Origin: Candidatus Hydrogenedens sp.
GTDB taxonomy: Bacteria; Hydrogenedentota; Hydrogenedentia; Hydrogenedentales; Hydrogenedentaceae
Assembly: GCA_035378955.1 (NCBI GenBank)
Contig: DAOSUS010000003.1
Span: 41,618-105,617 of the forward strand
DNA length: 64,000 nucleotides
Direction: 5' to 3'
Shown: one piece after another, positions 26,054 to 35,399 of the stretch
Layout of the letters: the number at the start of each line of letters is the position of its first letter
How positions within the stretch are numbered: position 1 is the stretch's first letter
Program-made: the position numbers and the translations under genes
The notes under the pieces: model-generated
Seen by the model: only the letters and a program-made list of their open reading frames with translations
What the model was told of the DNA's origin: nothing
Databases searched by the model: none

Positions 26054-27385
26054 ATGAACGGGAAAAAAGACAAATATTTATTGTTAGAAAAAGGGGCACG
26101 ACAAATATGTAGTACCCTTCAAAAAAAAGGCTATATAGCCTATTTTGCTGGAGGTTGTGTTCGTGACCTTTTAATGGAAAGAAAACCAATTGATTATGAT
26201 ATTGCTACTAATGCTATTCCAGAAGAAATACACCGTCATTTCCCGAACTCTATTATGCTCTGGAAACATTTTGGTGTAGTCCGTGTTTTATTACCCGAGG
26301 GAGAATATGAAGTAACTACCTTTCGTTCTGATGGTCCTTATCTGGATGGAAGACATCCATCTTCTGTGGTATTTTCTTCACCTCAGGAAGATGCTCAACG
26401 GAGGGATTTCACTATTAATGCCTTATTTTTTGACCCATCTACAAATGAAATTATTGATTATGTAGGAGGGCAAGAGGATATTTATCAGGGGATTATTCGA
26501 ACCGTTGGTAATCCTTATCATCATTTTTCTGAAGACTATCTTCGTCTTTTAAGGGCCGCACGATTTTCCGCCCGATTCAATTTCAAAATTGAAGAAAATA
26601 CCCTGGAAGCGATGAAAAAACTTCATGCGGGAATACAAAAAGTATCAGCCGAACGGATACGCGATGAGTTGATAAAAATCCTTACAGAAGGCAATCCTTC
26701 CTGGGCATTTAAAATTCTTGACCAAACCGGCTTGCTTGTAGAAATTCTTCCAGAGATTTCAGCACTTAAAGGTATTGAACAGGATAAAGAATATCATCCC
26801 GAAGGAGATGTTTTATCCCACACATTCTTGACACTAAAATATTTAAAAAATCCATCCTCCGTATTAGCCATGGCTGTGCTTTTGCATGATATTGGGAAAA
26901 AACAGACCTTTACTTATACAGACCGTATCCGATTTCCAAAACACGAAGCCCTAGGTGCCCAAATGGCAAAACAAATTATGGAACGATTACGATTCTCCCG
27001 TTCGGAAATTGAAGATGTAGCCTGGTTAATAAAAAATCACATGACTTTACTTCAATACCCCCAAATGAGGGAAAGTACCCGAAAAAGATTGTTCAAAAAT
27101 TCCCTGTTCCCTCTCCTTTTAGAATTGGTAAAAATTGATATTCAGTCCAGTTCAGGAGATTTGTCTTCTATAAAGTCTATAGAAAAAGATTACCAGATAT
27201 TTCTACAAAATGTTCCTCAATATCAACCTTTACTTCGAGGCAAGGATTTGATTGGTTTAGGTTTCTCTCCGGGACCTCTATTTCGCACCATCTTAAATGA
27301 GGTAGAAAATGCCCAGTTTGAAGGAACTCTCAAAACACACGAAGAAGCTATTCAATTTGTTTTACAGCATTGGCAACCCTCCTGA
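26054..27385 (+). CDS. cca: CCA-adding tRNA nucleotidyltransferase (poly(A) polymerase family, with HD domain)
   Basis: Adds or repairs the 3' CCA of tRNAs. The 443-residue class II nucleotidyltransferase has the catalytic head (GGCVRDLLMERKPIDYDIAT with the metal-binding D-x-D), RRDFTINALFFDP, the neck motif EDYLRLLRAARFSARF, and a C-terminal HD domain (LLHDIGKK, then HEALGA). The HD domain fits the CCA-adding type better than PcnB, but the two cannot be separated with certainty by eye. It starts 21 bases after the DUF2339 gene with a weak ribosome site. Confidence 0.88.
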   Translation: MNGKKDKYLLLEKGARQICSTLQKKGYIAYFAGGCVRDLLMERKPIDYDIATNAIPEEIHRHFPNSIMLWKHFGVVRVLLPEGEYEVTTFRSDGPYLDGRHPSSVVFSSPQEDAQRRDFTINALFFDPSTNEIIDYVGGQEDIYQGIIRTVGNPYHHFSEDYLRLLRAARFSARFNFKIEENTLEAMKKLHAGIQKVSAERIRDELIKILTEGNPSWAFKILDQTGLLVEILPEISALKGIEQDKEYHPEGDVLSHTFLTLKYLKNPSSVLAMAVLLHDIGKKQTFTYTDRIRFPKHEALGAQMAKQIMERLRFSRSEIEDVAWLIKNHMTLLQYPQMRESTRKRLFKNSLFPLLLELVKIDIQSSSGDLSSIKSIEKDYQIFLQNVPQYQPLLRGKDLIGLGFSPGPLFRTILNEVENAQFEGTLKTHEEAIQFVLQHWQPS

Positions 27386-27461
27386 TTATTGTTTACATAC
27401 TTACCAACATTTCTGGCATAAGATTTGTTAAAATGAAAGGAAAGGAAGGTTGTATGTATCC

Positions 27462-29765
27462 ATGAATATTGCTCAGATTATAGACCATTTACAAAATAAT
27501 TCTTCTTTTAAACAGAACCTGACGGCATGGAAAATCATTTCTGCGGAACCCGCAAGGTATGAGGAATTCCCGGAAGGTCTGGATGAACGGATTATTTCTG
27601 CATTAGCATATCGTGGAATCCATCGTTTATATACCCATCAGGCAGAAGCCGTCAAATCGGCCTTCCGTGGAGAAAACTTGTGTATTGTAACACCTACAGC
27701 CTCCGGAAAAACCCTTTGTTACAATCTTCCCGTATTACAATCTATTTTGGCTAATCCCAATTCACGGGCATTATATCTTTTTCCTACAAAAGCCCTTTCT
27801 CAGGACCAGGTCCATGAACTTAAAGAATTAAATGATACCCTCAAATTAGGTATTAAGACTTATACCTTTGATGGGGATACGCCTACTACAGCCCGACAAG
27901 CCATACGCAGTGCAGGACAAATTGTTGTAACCAATCCGGACATGCTCCACACAGGAATACTACCCCATCATACGATATGGATACATTTATTCGAAAATTT
28001 GAGGTATGTTGTGATTGATGAAATTCATTATTACCGGGGTGTTTTAGGAAGTCATTTAACAAATATCCTGAGAAGGCTTAAACGAATCGCAAATTTTTAC
28101 AATTCCAAACCTCAATTTATTTGTTGTAGTGCTACCATTGCCAATCCGAAAGAACTGGCAGAAAAATTAATAGAAGAACCGGTAACCCTGATTGACCGCA
28201 ATGGAGCTCCTCGAAGTGAAAAACATTTTCTTTTTTACAATCCTCCTGTCATTGATGCTGAACTGGGAATTCGCAAATCTTCTACCAAAGAGGTTACCCG
28301 AATTGCATCCCAATTGATTTCTAAGGATATTCAAACCATTATCTTCGCTCGAAGTAGACTTCAGGTAGAAATTGTTACCACCTATCTTAAAGACACCGCT
28401 CGCCGAATGAATATTAATGACCAACGTGTTTGCGGCTATCGTGGAGGTTATCTTCCCACGGAGCGAAGGGCTATTGAAGAAGGCTTGAGAAAAGGAGAAA
28501 TATTGTCCGTAATAAGTACAAATGCACTGGAATTAGGAATTGATATTGGTTCTCTGGATGCTTGTATTATGTTGGGTTATTCTGGAAGCATTTCCAGCAC
28601 TTGGCAACAGGCTGGAAGAGCAGGTAGAAGACAGGGAATATCCCTGGTTATCCTGGTGGCATCCAGTTCCCCCTTAGACCAATTTATTATCACTCACCCA
28701 GAATATTTCTTCGGGCAAAATGCAGAAACAGCCACATTGGACCCTAACAATCTGTATATTTTAACCAGCCATTTAAAATGTTCTGCTTTTGAACTTCCTT
28801 TTGTTGAAGGGGAAACTTTTGGTATTGATTCTCATTCCACTCAAACAATTTTAGAATATCTGCAAGAGCAACGGATACTCCATAAAGTAAGAGAACAATG
28901 GCACTGGAGTGCGGAGTCGTATCCTGCGCAGGATATTAGCCTTCGGACAGCCGCTCCGGGAAATGTAGTTATCCTCGACAGCCAGAATCATGGGCGGGTT
29001 ATTGGTGAAGTAGATTATTTTTCAGCCCCTTCTGAAATCTATGAAAATGCCATCTATATGCACCAAAGTGAAACCTATACCATTGAACACCTCGACATGG
29101 AAGACCGAAAAGCATACGCTCGTGCTGTAGAAACAGATTATTATACCGATGCAGAATTAAAGGTAGATTTAGGAATTCTGAATATTTGTGAACAAAAGGA
29201 AGAACCTTTGCATAGCCGGGTATGGGGAGAAATAAAGGTTACATGGTTGCCCACCATATACAAAAAAATAAAATTTGGGACACATGAAAATGTTGGCTGG
29301 GGAGAAATCCATCTTCCGGAACAAACAATGCATACTTTAGGATACTGGATGGAACTGTCTGATGCTCTAATTCAACAGGCGAAAATACCTATAGAAAATC
29401 TTGGTGATGCATTAGTATCTCTGGTAAACGCATTACGGCAGGTGGCACCTGTTCAAGTTCTCTGTGACCCTTCGGACATCCGTGCCCATGCTATCTTAAA
29501 AGCCCCTATTTCACAGAAGCCTACTCTTTTTTTATATGAACGATATCCGGGTGGAGTTGGATTTAGTGAAAAGATTTTTCATCAGCATTATGATTTAATA
29601 TCGGCCGGGCTTTCTTTACTTGAAAATTGTTCCTGCAAAAACGGCTGTCCAAGCTGTGTCGGTCCTGCAATCGAGGTCGGACATATGGGAAAACAACATG
29701 CCCTGCAATTAGCACGAATTCTAATACAGAGCAAAAAAGAACAACATCGTCTTTTAAAGAATTAA
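27462..29765 (+). CDS. mrfA: MrfA/YprA-type DEAD/H helicase with DUF1998 (MZB) zinc domain
   Basis: A superfamily 2 DNA helicase of 767 residues. Motif I TPTASGKTLCYNLP and motif II VIDEIHYYRG lie in the first RecA domain; STNALELGIDIG and QAGRAGRR (motifs V and VI) in the second. The C-terminal MZB/DUF1998 domain ends in CSCKNGCPSC, a four-Cys zinc site. This is the layout of Bacillus MrfA and yeast Hrq1, which take part in repair of mitomycin-type DNA damage. The following gene is the MrfB-type exonuclease, as in Bacillus. I chose the ATG at 27462, twelve bases after GGAAGG; a TTG at 27450 overlaps that site. Confidence 0.9.
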   Translation: MNIAQIIDHLQNNSSFKQNLTAWKIISAEPARYEEFPEGLDERIISALAYRGIHRLYTHQAEAVKSAFRGENLCIVTPTASGKTLCYNLPVLQSILANPNSRALYLFPTKALSQDQVHELKELNDTLKLGIKTYTFDGDTPTTARQAIRSAGQIVVTNPDMLHTGILPHHTIWIHLFENLRYVVIDEIHYYRGVLGSHLTNILRRLKRIANFYNSKPQFICCSATIANPKELAEKLIEEPVTLIDRNGAPRSEKHFLFYNPPVIDAELGIRKSSTKEVTRIASQLISKDIQTIIFARSRLQVEIVTTYLKDTARRMNINDQRVCGYRGGYLPTERRAIEEGLRKGEILSVISTNALELGIDIGSLDACIMLGYSGSISSTWQQAGRAGRRQGISLVILVASSSPLDQFIITHPEYFFGQNAETATLDPNNLYILTSHLKCSAFELPFVEGETFGIDSHSTQTILEYLQEQRILHKVREQWHWSAESYPAQDISLRTAAPGNVVILDSQNHGRVIGEVDYFSAPSEIYENAIYMHQSETYTIEHLDMEDRKAYARAVETDYYTDAELKVDLGILNICEQKEEPLHSRVWGEIKVTWLPTIYKKIKFGTHENVGWGEIHLPEQTMHTLGYWMELSDALIQQAKIPIENLGDALVSLVNALRQVAPVQVLCDPSDIRAHAILKAPISQKPTLFLYERYPGGVGFSEKIFHQHYDLISAGLSLLENCSCKNGCPSCVGPAIEVGHMGKQHALQLARILIQSKKEQHRLLKN

Positions 29766-29770
29766 CAATA

Positions 29771-31162
29771 ATGGATATGAATAAAGATATTTCGTTAGAT
29801 AAATTAGCAGAGAAATTGGGATTGGTAAAAGCATCTCAACTTCCTACCCCGGAGGAACCCTCGGAAGAAAAGAAACAACATGCCACAAACCCAACTCTTT
29901 CCACAGATACTTTTTCAGAGTCATCAAAAGTTTCGGAAACTTCTTCTTTACTTCAAAAATTGCGTGAACGCCTCGGCATAACACCCGATATACCTACCTC
30001 CACCTCTGAAAAGCAATCATTTCCACCCCAAAAAAAACCTATAGGGGGAACACTTATAGGTGGAGGAACAAGTCATTGTCTTTATTTTTCTGAAATATAC
30101 CCTCATCCCTATACCTATGGCGAGGTTCTTCTATCGGATGCATTAAGGTTCTCCCTACATGAGGCAAAAATATCCTCAGCGGGGAATGAAATAACCGAAT
30201 TTAATCCAGAAAAAGCGTTGTTTATTGACACCGAAACAACCTCATGTTTTGGAGGAACAGGTACAGTTGCTTTTCTTGTAGGTATTGGATATTTTGTAGG
30301 TAATGACTTTCATCTGGAACAATTTTTTATGAGGGATTATGATGACGAACCTGCCCTTTTAACAGCACTGGACGAACGAATTCAAAACGCTTCTCTATTT
30401 ATAGGATACAATAGTAAATGTTTTGACCTGCCGTTATTGAGAAATCGGTATCGGATGAATCGTCTTCCCTTTCATGGAGAAACGCTATCCCATTTTGATT
30501 TGATGCATGTTGCCCGAAGATTCTGGAATCGTCGTTTAAGTGACTGTTCGTTAAATACGGTAGAGCGGTTCATTCTAAATATTCGAAGGCAGGGAGATGT
30601 GCCGGGGGCTCTTATTCCTCGATTATGGCTGAATTATATTAATACCGGTCAATCCCACTGGATACCGCGTATCTTAGAACACAATCAGAAGGATATTCTG
30701 TCCTTAGCAGGGCTTATGGCATGGCTTGCTCAACGCGTTCAGATTCCTAAAGGACAGGGATTTGAAGAAATCCTGGACCGTTGTGCCTTCATAAGATTGC
30801 AAATGAAATGCGGCCATTATTCGGATGTGATTGAAACAGCGGAGGATTTACTCCAGCAAACCGATTATCCAGCCATACGGGCGGAGTGCTGGAAAATACT
30901 TTCGGAAGTTTATCGAAAACTCCAAAAGATAGAAGAACGGGAACAAACCCTTATTCAATGGGCGAGGGAAGAAAAAGAAATCGTATTTCCAAAAATTGAG
31001 TTAGCAAAACTTTATGAACATCAACAAAAACAATTGGAGCAGGCTTTGTATTGGACAGAACAAGCTTTAGAAATAGAACCGAAAAATACTCAGATTATCA
31101 AAAGAAAAGAACGACTTTTGCGAAAAATAAGTTTTACCCAGAATTTAGAGTATCCCGATTGA
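29771..31162 (+). CDS. mrfB: MrfB/YprB-type DEDD exonuclease with C-terminal TPR repeats
   Basis: Probable 3'-5' exonuclease that works with the helicase encoded five bases upstream. The 463-residue protein has a variable N-terminal 140 residues, then an RNase H-like fold: FIDTETTSCFGGTGTVAFLV (Exo I, D-x-E), GYNSKCFDLPLL (Exo II) and HNQKDILSL (Exo III, H-x4-D). The last hundred residues form TPR-like helices (KIELAKLYEHQQKQLEQALY). I chose the ATG at 29771 just after the helicase stop codon; the frame extends further upstream only as overlap with the helicase gene. Confidence 0.85.
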   Translation: MDMNKDISLDKLAEKLGLVKASQLPTPEEPSEEKKQHATNPTLSTDTFSESSKVSETSSLLQKLRERLGITPDIPTSTSEKQSFPPQKKPIGGTLIGGGTSHCLYFSEIYPHPYTYGEVLLSDALRFSLHEAKISSAGNEITEFNPEKALFIDTETTSCFGGTGTVAFLVGIGYFVGNDFHLEQFFMRDYDDEPALLTALDERIQNASLFIGYNSKCFDLPLLRNRYRMNRLPFHGETLSHFDLMHVARRFWNRRLSDCSLNTVERFILNIRRQGDVPGALIPRLWLNYINTGQSHWIPRILEHNQKDILSLAGLMAWLAQRVQIPKGQGFEEILDRCAFIRLQMKCGHYSDVIETAEDLLQQTDYPAIRAECWKILSEVYRKLQKIEEREQTLIQWAREEKEIVFPKIELAKLYEHQQKQLEQALYWTEQALEIEPKNTQIIKRKERLLRKISFTQNLEYPD

Positions 31163-31188
31163 CCCGGAGGAATCCTTTTTGGGATTTG

Positions 31189-32595
31189 TTAATAAAGTCC
31201 TTTTTGCCAGGGACAATCTATACATTGAGGATGAATGGAACAACCTGTTTTGTACCATTGAATTAATGCCTGTTGTTCAAAAAATCTCAGAGACTTCCGT
31301 GAAAATAAAAATTCGGCATGTTTCTTCATTCTTTTTAACAACCAGTGATTGTTTTCACCGGGTAAGTGATAATACATATCCCATATTTTTTCTTCTCTTT
31401 GTCCCCAGAGTCCTTCCTGAATACTAAACAAGAAAAAGGGAACCCATATATTACCTAATATAGAATACATCCGTTCTCTTCCCATGAGAGCATGTGGGGT
31501 CTGATTTCTTTTCATTTCCCAGTTATTATAATAAGACCAATAGTAATGATAGACATAAAACACATTTTCCCAAAAAATCCAGGAAGGGTTTGTTGAGATA
31601 TAACGATTTGCCAGAGAATATAAAAATTCGGATAGGGAACCTTCTATTTTTGATAAGAAACTTACCATGAAGGCAATTCGTAACGCAGGGTTGGCGTTAG
31701 GATATACCGAAGATATGATGTATGAATTATCTTCTTGAAGATTTTCGATAGGAGAACAATCCTGTCCATATTGCTTTCGAATATCTTCCAAAACTAAAGC
31801 GTAGGGATTTCTTCGATTTACCCCTGTTTGAAGATATCCTATCGCGTGTAATAAAACAGATTCTAAAATACGCGGATCTTCTTTTAATTGTTCCTTTGCC
31901 TTGGGATAGGGAATATATCGTGCCAATTTCAGATATAAAGGGGCATATTTCGTTCCCATTCCCATACCATAGAAAAGAAATTCATAAATAAGTTCGTCAA
32001 GGGATACTTCACGGAAACGGTTCCGCATCTGCTCTATCCGATTAAAAACCCGTTGTTGAGCCAGTACGCGAACGAAAACTTCATAATCAAACTGAATATG
32101 TTCGAGGCAGGGAGGGATTTCTAAAGAGGAAGTATGTTTGGAGGGCTGAATATTTTCTGTAAAATAAAATTTTTTATCTTGATAAAATAAAGGCAATATT
32201 AAGGTTGGTATAGCATGACCTTTGGAAGTAATGGCTGTGGTAAAATTTTTTTCTTGAGATAAAACAATATGTAAAAGAACGCGGTCATATCGGCTATCTT
32301 TATGATGTCCGTGTTGATACCAATCCCCCGCTTCTTGATGAATTTCTACATCACCCCGAAAAGCCAATCCATTGATTTCCAGCAAAGCATCTTTGAAATC
32401 CGGTCCCCCATACGCATTAGGGTATCCGGGGGATAAAATACGGACCTGATGTCCCTCCTGAGTTTGCCATTCTCTATCCGATGTTATGTTTCTTAACCAT
32501 GCCTGCTGGATTTCATATTCATGAATCCCCTCCCTTAAAACAGATATTCGGGGTCTTGTATTTTCTACATATATTTCACAGAGACCCGTTGCCAT
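31189..32595 (-). CDS. DUF2851 family protein
   Basis: A 468-residue soluble protein of a family without an assigned function. The family pattern is clear in the first third: LREGIHEYEIQQAWL, then VRILSPGYPNAYGGPDFKDA and FRGDVEIHQEAGDWYQHGHH, with conserved acidic and His residues that suggest a nuclease-like metal site (inference). The C-terminus carries CSIHPQCIDCPW, a small Cys cluster. Its start overlaps the end of the upstream phosphoesterase gene by 31 bases, so the two are co-transcribed. It converges with the MrfB gene, with 26 bases between the stop codons. Confidence 0.82.
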   Translation of the reverse strand: MATGLCEIYVENTRPRISVLREGIHEYEIQQAWLRNITSDREWQTQEGHQVRILSPGYPNAYGGPDFKDALLEINGLAFRGDVEIHQEAGDWYQHGHHKDSRYDRVLLHIVLSQEKNFTTAITSKGHAIPTLILPLFYQDKKFYFTENIQPSKHTSSLEIPPCLEHIQFDYEVFVRVLAQQRVFNRIEQMRNRFREVSLDELIYEFLFYGMGMGTKYAPLYLKLARYIPYPKAKEQLKEDPRILESVLLHAIGYLQTGVNRRNPYALVLEDIRKQYGQDCSPIENLQEDNSYIISSVYPNANPALRIAFMVSFLSKIEGSLSEFLYSLANRYISTNPSWIFWENVFYVYHYYWSYYNNWEMKRNQTPHALMGRERMYSILGNIWVPFFLFSIQEGLWGQREEKIWDMYYHLPGENNHWLLKRMKKHAEFLFSRKSLRFFEQQALIQWYKTGCSIHPQCIDCPWQKGLY

Positions 32596-33467
32596 TCACC
32601 TTCTTTCCATTCCATCCGTTCACAATGTATCTTTTCTGGAGTTACCTCATATAAGAGATAATGATGAATTTGATGTTCTGTACTCAAACGATTTTCCAAC
32701 CGTGCACCACCACCTGCTGTTATTGTATATCTTACTCCATCTATAGTTTTTGTTACAAACCCATGCACATGCCCCATAAACACCTCTGTAACATTATTTT
32801 CTCTCATCACTTTATAAAATTTTCGTGTATTGCGATGCACCCCCCTTCCTTCCTCTGTCTTTACAAATACAGGAAGGTCTTCCGGGGGTTTGTGCATAAC
32901 AACATAACGATATTTTACTCCATCTGTTTTCAAATGCTGTTCCAAGAAATCCAATTGTTCTCGTGTAAACGACCCAAACAAATTGTTATTAAAACCGATA
33001 AATCGAGCCGGTCCAAAATCAAAGCAAAATCGATCGCACTGATATATTTTTAAAAACGCGGTATATTTTCGGTCAGGTCCCTCTTCATGATTTCCGGGAA
33101 CAGGAATCACAGGAATAGGATAAATCAACTCTGCCATACGCAAATGATGGGCTAAATATTCTTCTACACGTCCTCTACGGACAATATCTCCTGTCATTAG
33201 AACAAAAGAAGGTTTCTTTTCTGCTATGGATAGAATAATATCCCGTGCTACTCGATAATCACCTCTCGTATCCCCAAATACAGCAAATCGAAAATTTCCT
33301 CCTTTCATCTGGGATTCTTCTGTTAATCTTTTTATGGCATCTGGAATATTGTGCCTCTGCTTATAAGGTTCTAATTTCTTTAAATCTTCCTCTGTAATGG
33401 CTTCTCTCTTTCTACTCCACGGAAATCCCCTTTGAATAAAATCAAACCATTCTCTTATTATTTCCAT
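32565..33467 (-). CDS. Calcineurin-like metallophosphoesterase
   Basis: A 300-residue dinuclear-metal phosphoesterase without a signal peptide. Motifs in order: FGDTRG (the D-x-x form of the first motif), TGDIVRRG, PGNHEEG (GNHE instead of GNHD), MHKPPED, and MGHVHGF. The first 55 residues are a charged helical extension. The pattern resembles the purple-acid-phosphatase-like branch more than the 22238-23146 protein does. It is translationally linked to the DUF2851 gene and sits downstream of ilvD, separated from it by a terminator. Confidence 0.88.
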   Translation of the reverse strand: MEIIREWFDFIQRGFPWSRKREAITEEDLKKLEPYKQRHNIPDAIKRLTEESQMKGGNFRFAVFGDTRGDYRVARDIILSIAEKKPSFVLMTGDIVRRGRVEEYLAHHLRMAELIYPIPVIPVPGNHEEGPDRKYTAFLKIYQCDRFCFDFGPARFIGFNNNLFGSFTREQLDFLEQHLKTDGVKYRYVVMHKPPEDLPVFVKTEEGRGVHRNTRKFYKVMRENNVTEVFMGHVHGFVTKTIDGVRYTITAGGGARLENRLSTEHQIHHYLLYEVTPEKIHCERMEWKEGEWQRVSVKYM

Positions 33468-33525
33468 CTTATAATTACCAATACTTTTTAAAACTCATTA
33501 AATTTTTATTGTTAATAAAGAAAAT

Positions 33526-33574
33526 AAAGGACACAGAATATTTTAAAACTTTATCTATTACTTCTGTGTCCTTT
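33526..33574 (-). terminator. Terminator downstream of ilvD
   Basis: AAAGGACACAGAA (33526-33538) pairs perfectly over 13 bases with 33562-33574, around a 23-base loop. On the minus strand it is followed by TATTTTCTTTATT, and it lies about 60 bases past the ilvD stop codon. It could also act in the opposite direction (CTTTTTAT). Confidence 0.65.
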
Positions 33575-33630
33575 TTATATTCATAAAATACCTGAAAAAT
33601 TGAATTTTTTATCTCTCAAATTTTCAGGGT

Positions 33631-35304
33631 TTAACATTCAAAAACGGCACCGGTGTCTGCACTCATAACAAATTTTTGGTATCTTTTTAACCATCCTGTA
33701 AGTTTACGGTCAGGGGGTGGAGGCAATTGTGCTTTTCTTCGGGCTAATTCTGCCTCATCTACCAATAGATTTATTTTTCGTGCGGGTATATCAATTTCAA
33801 TCCTATCTCCATTTTGAACCAGGGCTATAGGTCCCCCTGCAGCTGCTTCAGGGCTTACATGCCCTACACAGGCTCCACGGGTTCCACCAGAAAAACGACC
33901 ATCAGTAATTAGACTTACAGAATTTCCCAAACCCTTCCCCATAATGGCGGAGGTTGGGGCTAACATTTCACGCATACCAGGTCCTCCCTTGGGACCTTCA
34001 TAACGGATTACTACGACATCTCCGGGTTTAACTTTATCACTCAAAATGCCCGCCATGGCTTCTTCTTCGCTCTCAAAAACAACTGCAGGTCCTGTATGTT
34101 TTAATATAGACGGGTCAACACCTGCCTGTTTGACTACAGAACCGTTGGGGGCTAAATTCCCAAAGAGAATCGCCAATCCTCCCGTAGGACTATATGCATT
34201 CTCAAGGGTACGGATTACTTCGGTATCTTTTGAACGACAACCCTGAATATTTTCACCTAAAGTTTTCAATGTTACTGTTTTGCAATTAAGATGTAATGCC
34301 CCTTCTTTACGAGACAATTCTCCAAGTATAGCCGATATTCCACCAGCACGGTCTACATCTTCCATATGATATTGGGACGAGGGTGAAACTTTACAAATAT
34401 TAGGAACACGGGCAGAAACTTCATTGATTCGTGCAAAAGGATAATCTACTTCTGCTTCATGAGCTATAGCTAAGGTGTGCAGTACTGTATTGGTAGAACC
34501 ACCCATCGCCATATCCAAAGCAAAAGCATTGTCAATGGCTTCCTTTGTGATAATATCCCTGGGTTTTAGGTCTGCTTCAATAAGTTTCAAAATCTGGGTA
34601 CCTGCTTTACGAACCAACTCTTTCCTTTCGGGGGTATCCGCAAGAATAGAACCGTTACCGGGCAAGGAAATACCAATGGCTTCACACAAACAATTCATAG
34701 AATTGGCTGTAAACATTCCCGCACAAGAACCACATCCTGGACATGCATTTTGTTCTAATTCCTCTAATTCGGCATCTGTCAATTTTCCTTGTTTGTATCT
34801 ACCCACTCCTTCAAAAACACTTATTAAATCTACAACCTTTCCATCTTTTAATCGGCCTGCACGCATGGGACCACCCGAAACAAATATAGTCGGGATATTA
34901 CACCGAACGGCTCCCATTAACATTCCCGGAATAATCTTATCACAATTGGGGATACACACCAATCCATCAAATGGATGGGCTTTTACCATAGTTTCAAGGG
35001 AATCGGCTATTAATTCACGGGAAGGAAGACTGTATTTCATACCCCCATGTCCCATAGCAATACCATCATCTACGCCAATAACATTGAACTCAAAGGGGAT
35101 TCCTCCTGCCTCAATAATGGCTTCCTTAACAATCTGACCTAATACATTGAGATGGACATGACCGGGAATAATTTCGACAAAACTATTGCATACACCTATA
35201 AAAGGCTTATTGAAATCTGATGAACTTTTTATCTTACCTGTAGCCCACAATAATGAACGATGTGGAGCTCTTTCAAAACCTTTTTTAAAAACATCACTAC
35301 GCAT
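33631..35304 (-). CDS. ilvD: Dihydroxy-acid dehydratase
   Basis: Dehydrates 2,3-dihydroxy-isovalerate and -methylvalerate in valine and isoleucine synthesis. The 557-residue protein has IPNCDKIIPGM (Cys121) and CPGCGSCAGMFTANS (Cys194), plus the C-terminal signature GRFSGGTRGACVGHVSPEAA. The segment NSFVEIIPGHVHLN has Gly where the [2Fe-2S] plant-type enzymes have a third Cys. It matches the E. coli type, which carries an oxygen-labile [4Fe-4S] cluster. The ATG at 35304 follows GAAAGGGAC and gives the normal MRSDVFKKGFERAPHRSL start; upstream codons are not part of the protein. No other ilv genes are in the window. Confidence 0.95.
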   Translation of the reverse strand: MRSDVFKKGFERAPHRSLLWATGKIKSSSDFNKPFIGVCNSFVEIIPGHVHLNVLGQIVKEAIIEAGGIPFEFNVIGVDDGIAMGHGGMKYSLPSRELIADSLETMVKAHPFDGLVCIPNCDKIIPGMLMGAVRCNIPTIFVSGGPMRAGRLKDGKVVDLISVFEGVGRYKQGKLTDAELEELEQNACPGCGSCAGMFTANSMNCLCEAIGISLPGNGSILADTPERKELVRKAGTQILKLIEADLKPRDIITKEAIDNAFALDMAMGGSTNTVLHTLAIAHEAEVDYPFARINEVSARVPNICKVSPSSQYHMEDVDRAGGISAILGELSRKEGALHLNCKTVTLKTLGENIQGCRSKDTEVIRTLENAYSPTGGLAILFGNLAPNGSVVKQAGVDPSILKHTGPAVVFESEEEAMAGILSDKVKPGDVVVIRYEGPKGGPGMREMLAPTSAIMGKGLGNSVSLITDGRFSGGTRGACVGHVSPEAAAGGPIALVQNGDRIEIDIPARKINLLVDEAELARRKAQLPPPPDRKLTGWLKRYQKFVMSADTGAVFEC

Positions 35305-35399
35305 ATTTTCGTCCCTTTCTTTTAAAGGTTTATATACTTTCGATTTGAAAATTCTATCATATATATAATGATAAAATAAAAGGAAAGGGAAAAAGAAGA

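Noticed and set aside
34475..35137. A 220-codon plus-strand frame inside ilvD.
   Set aside because: Antisense shadow of a conserved enzyme; no ribosome site and no recognisable protein pattern.
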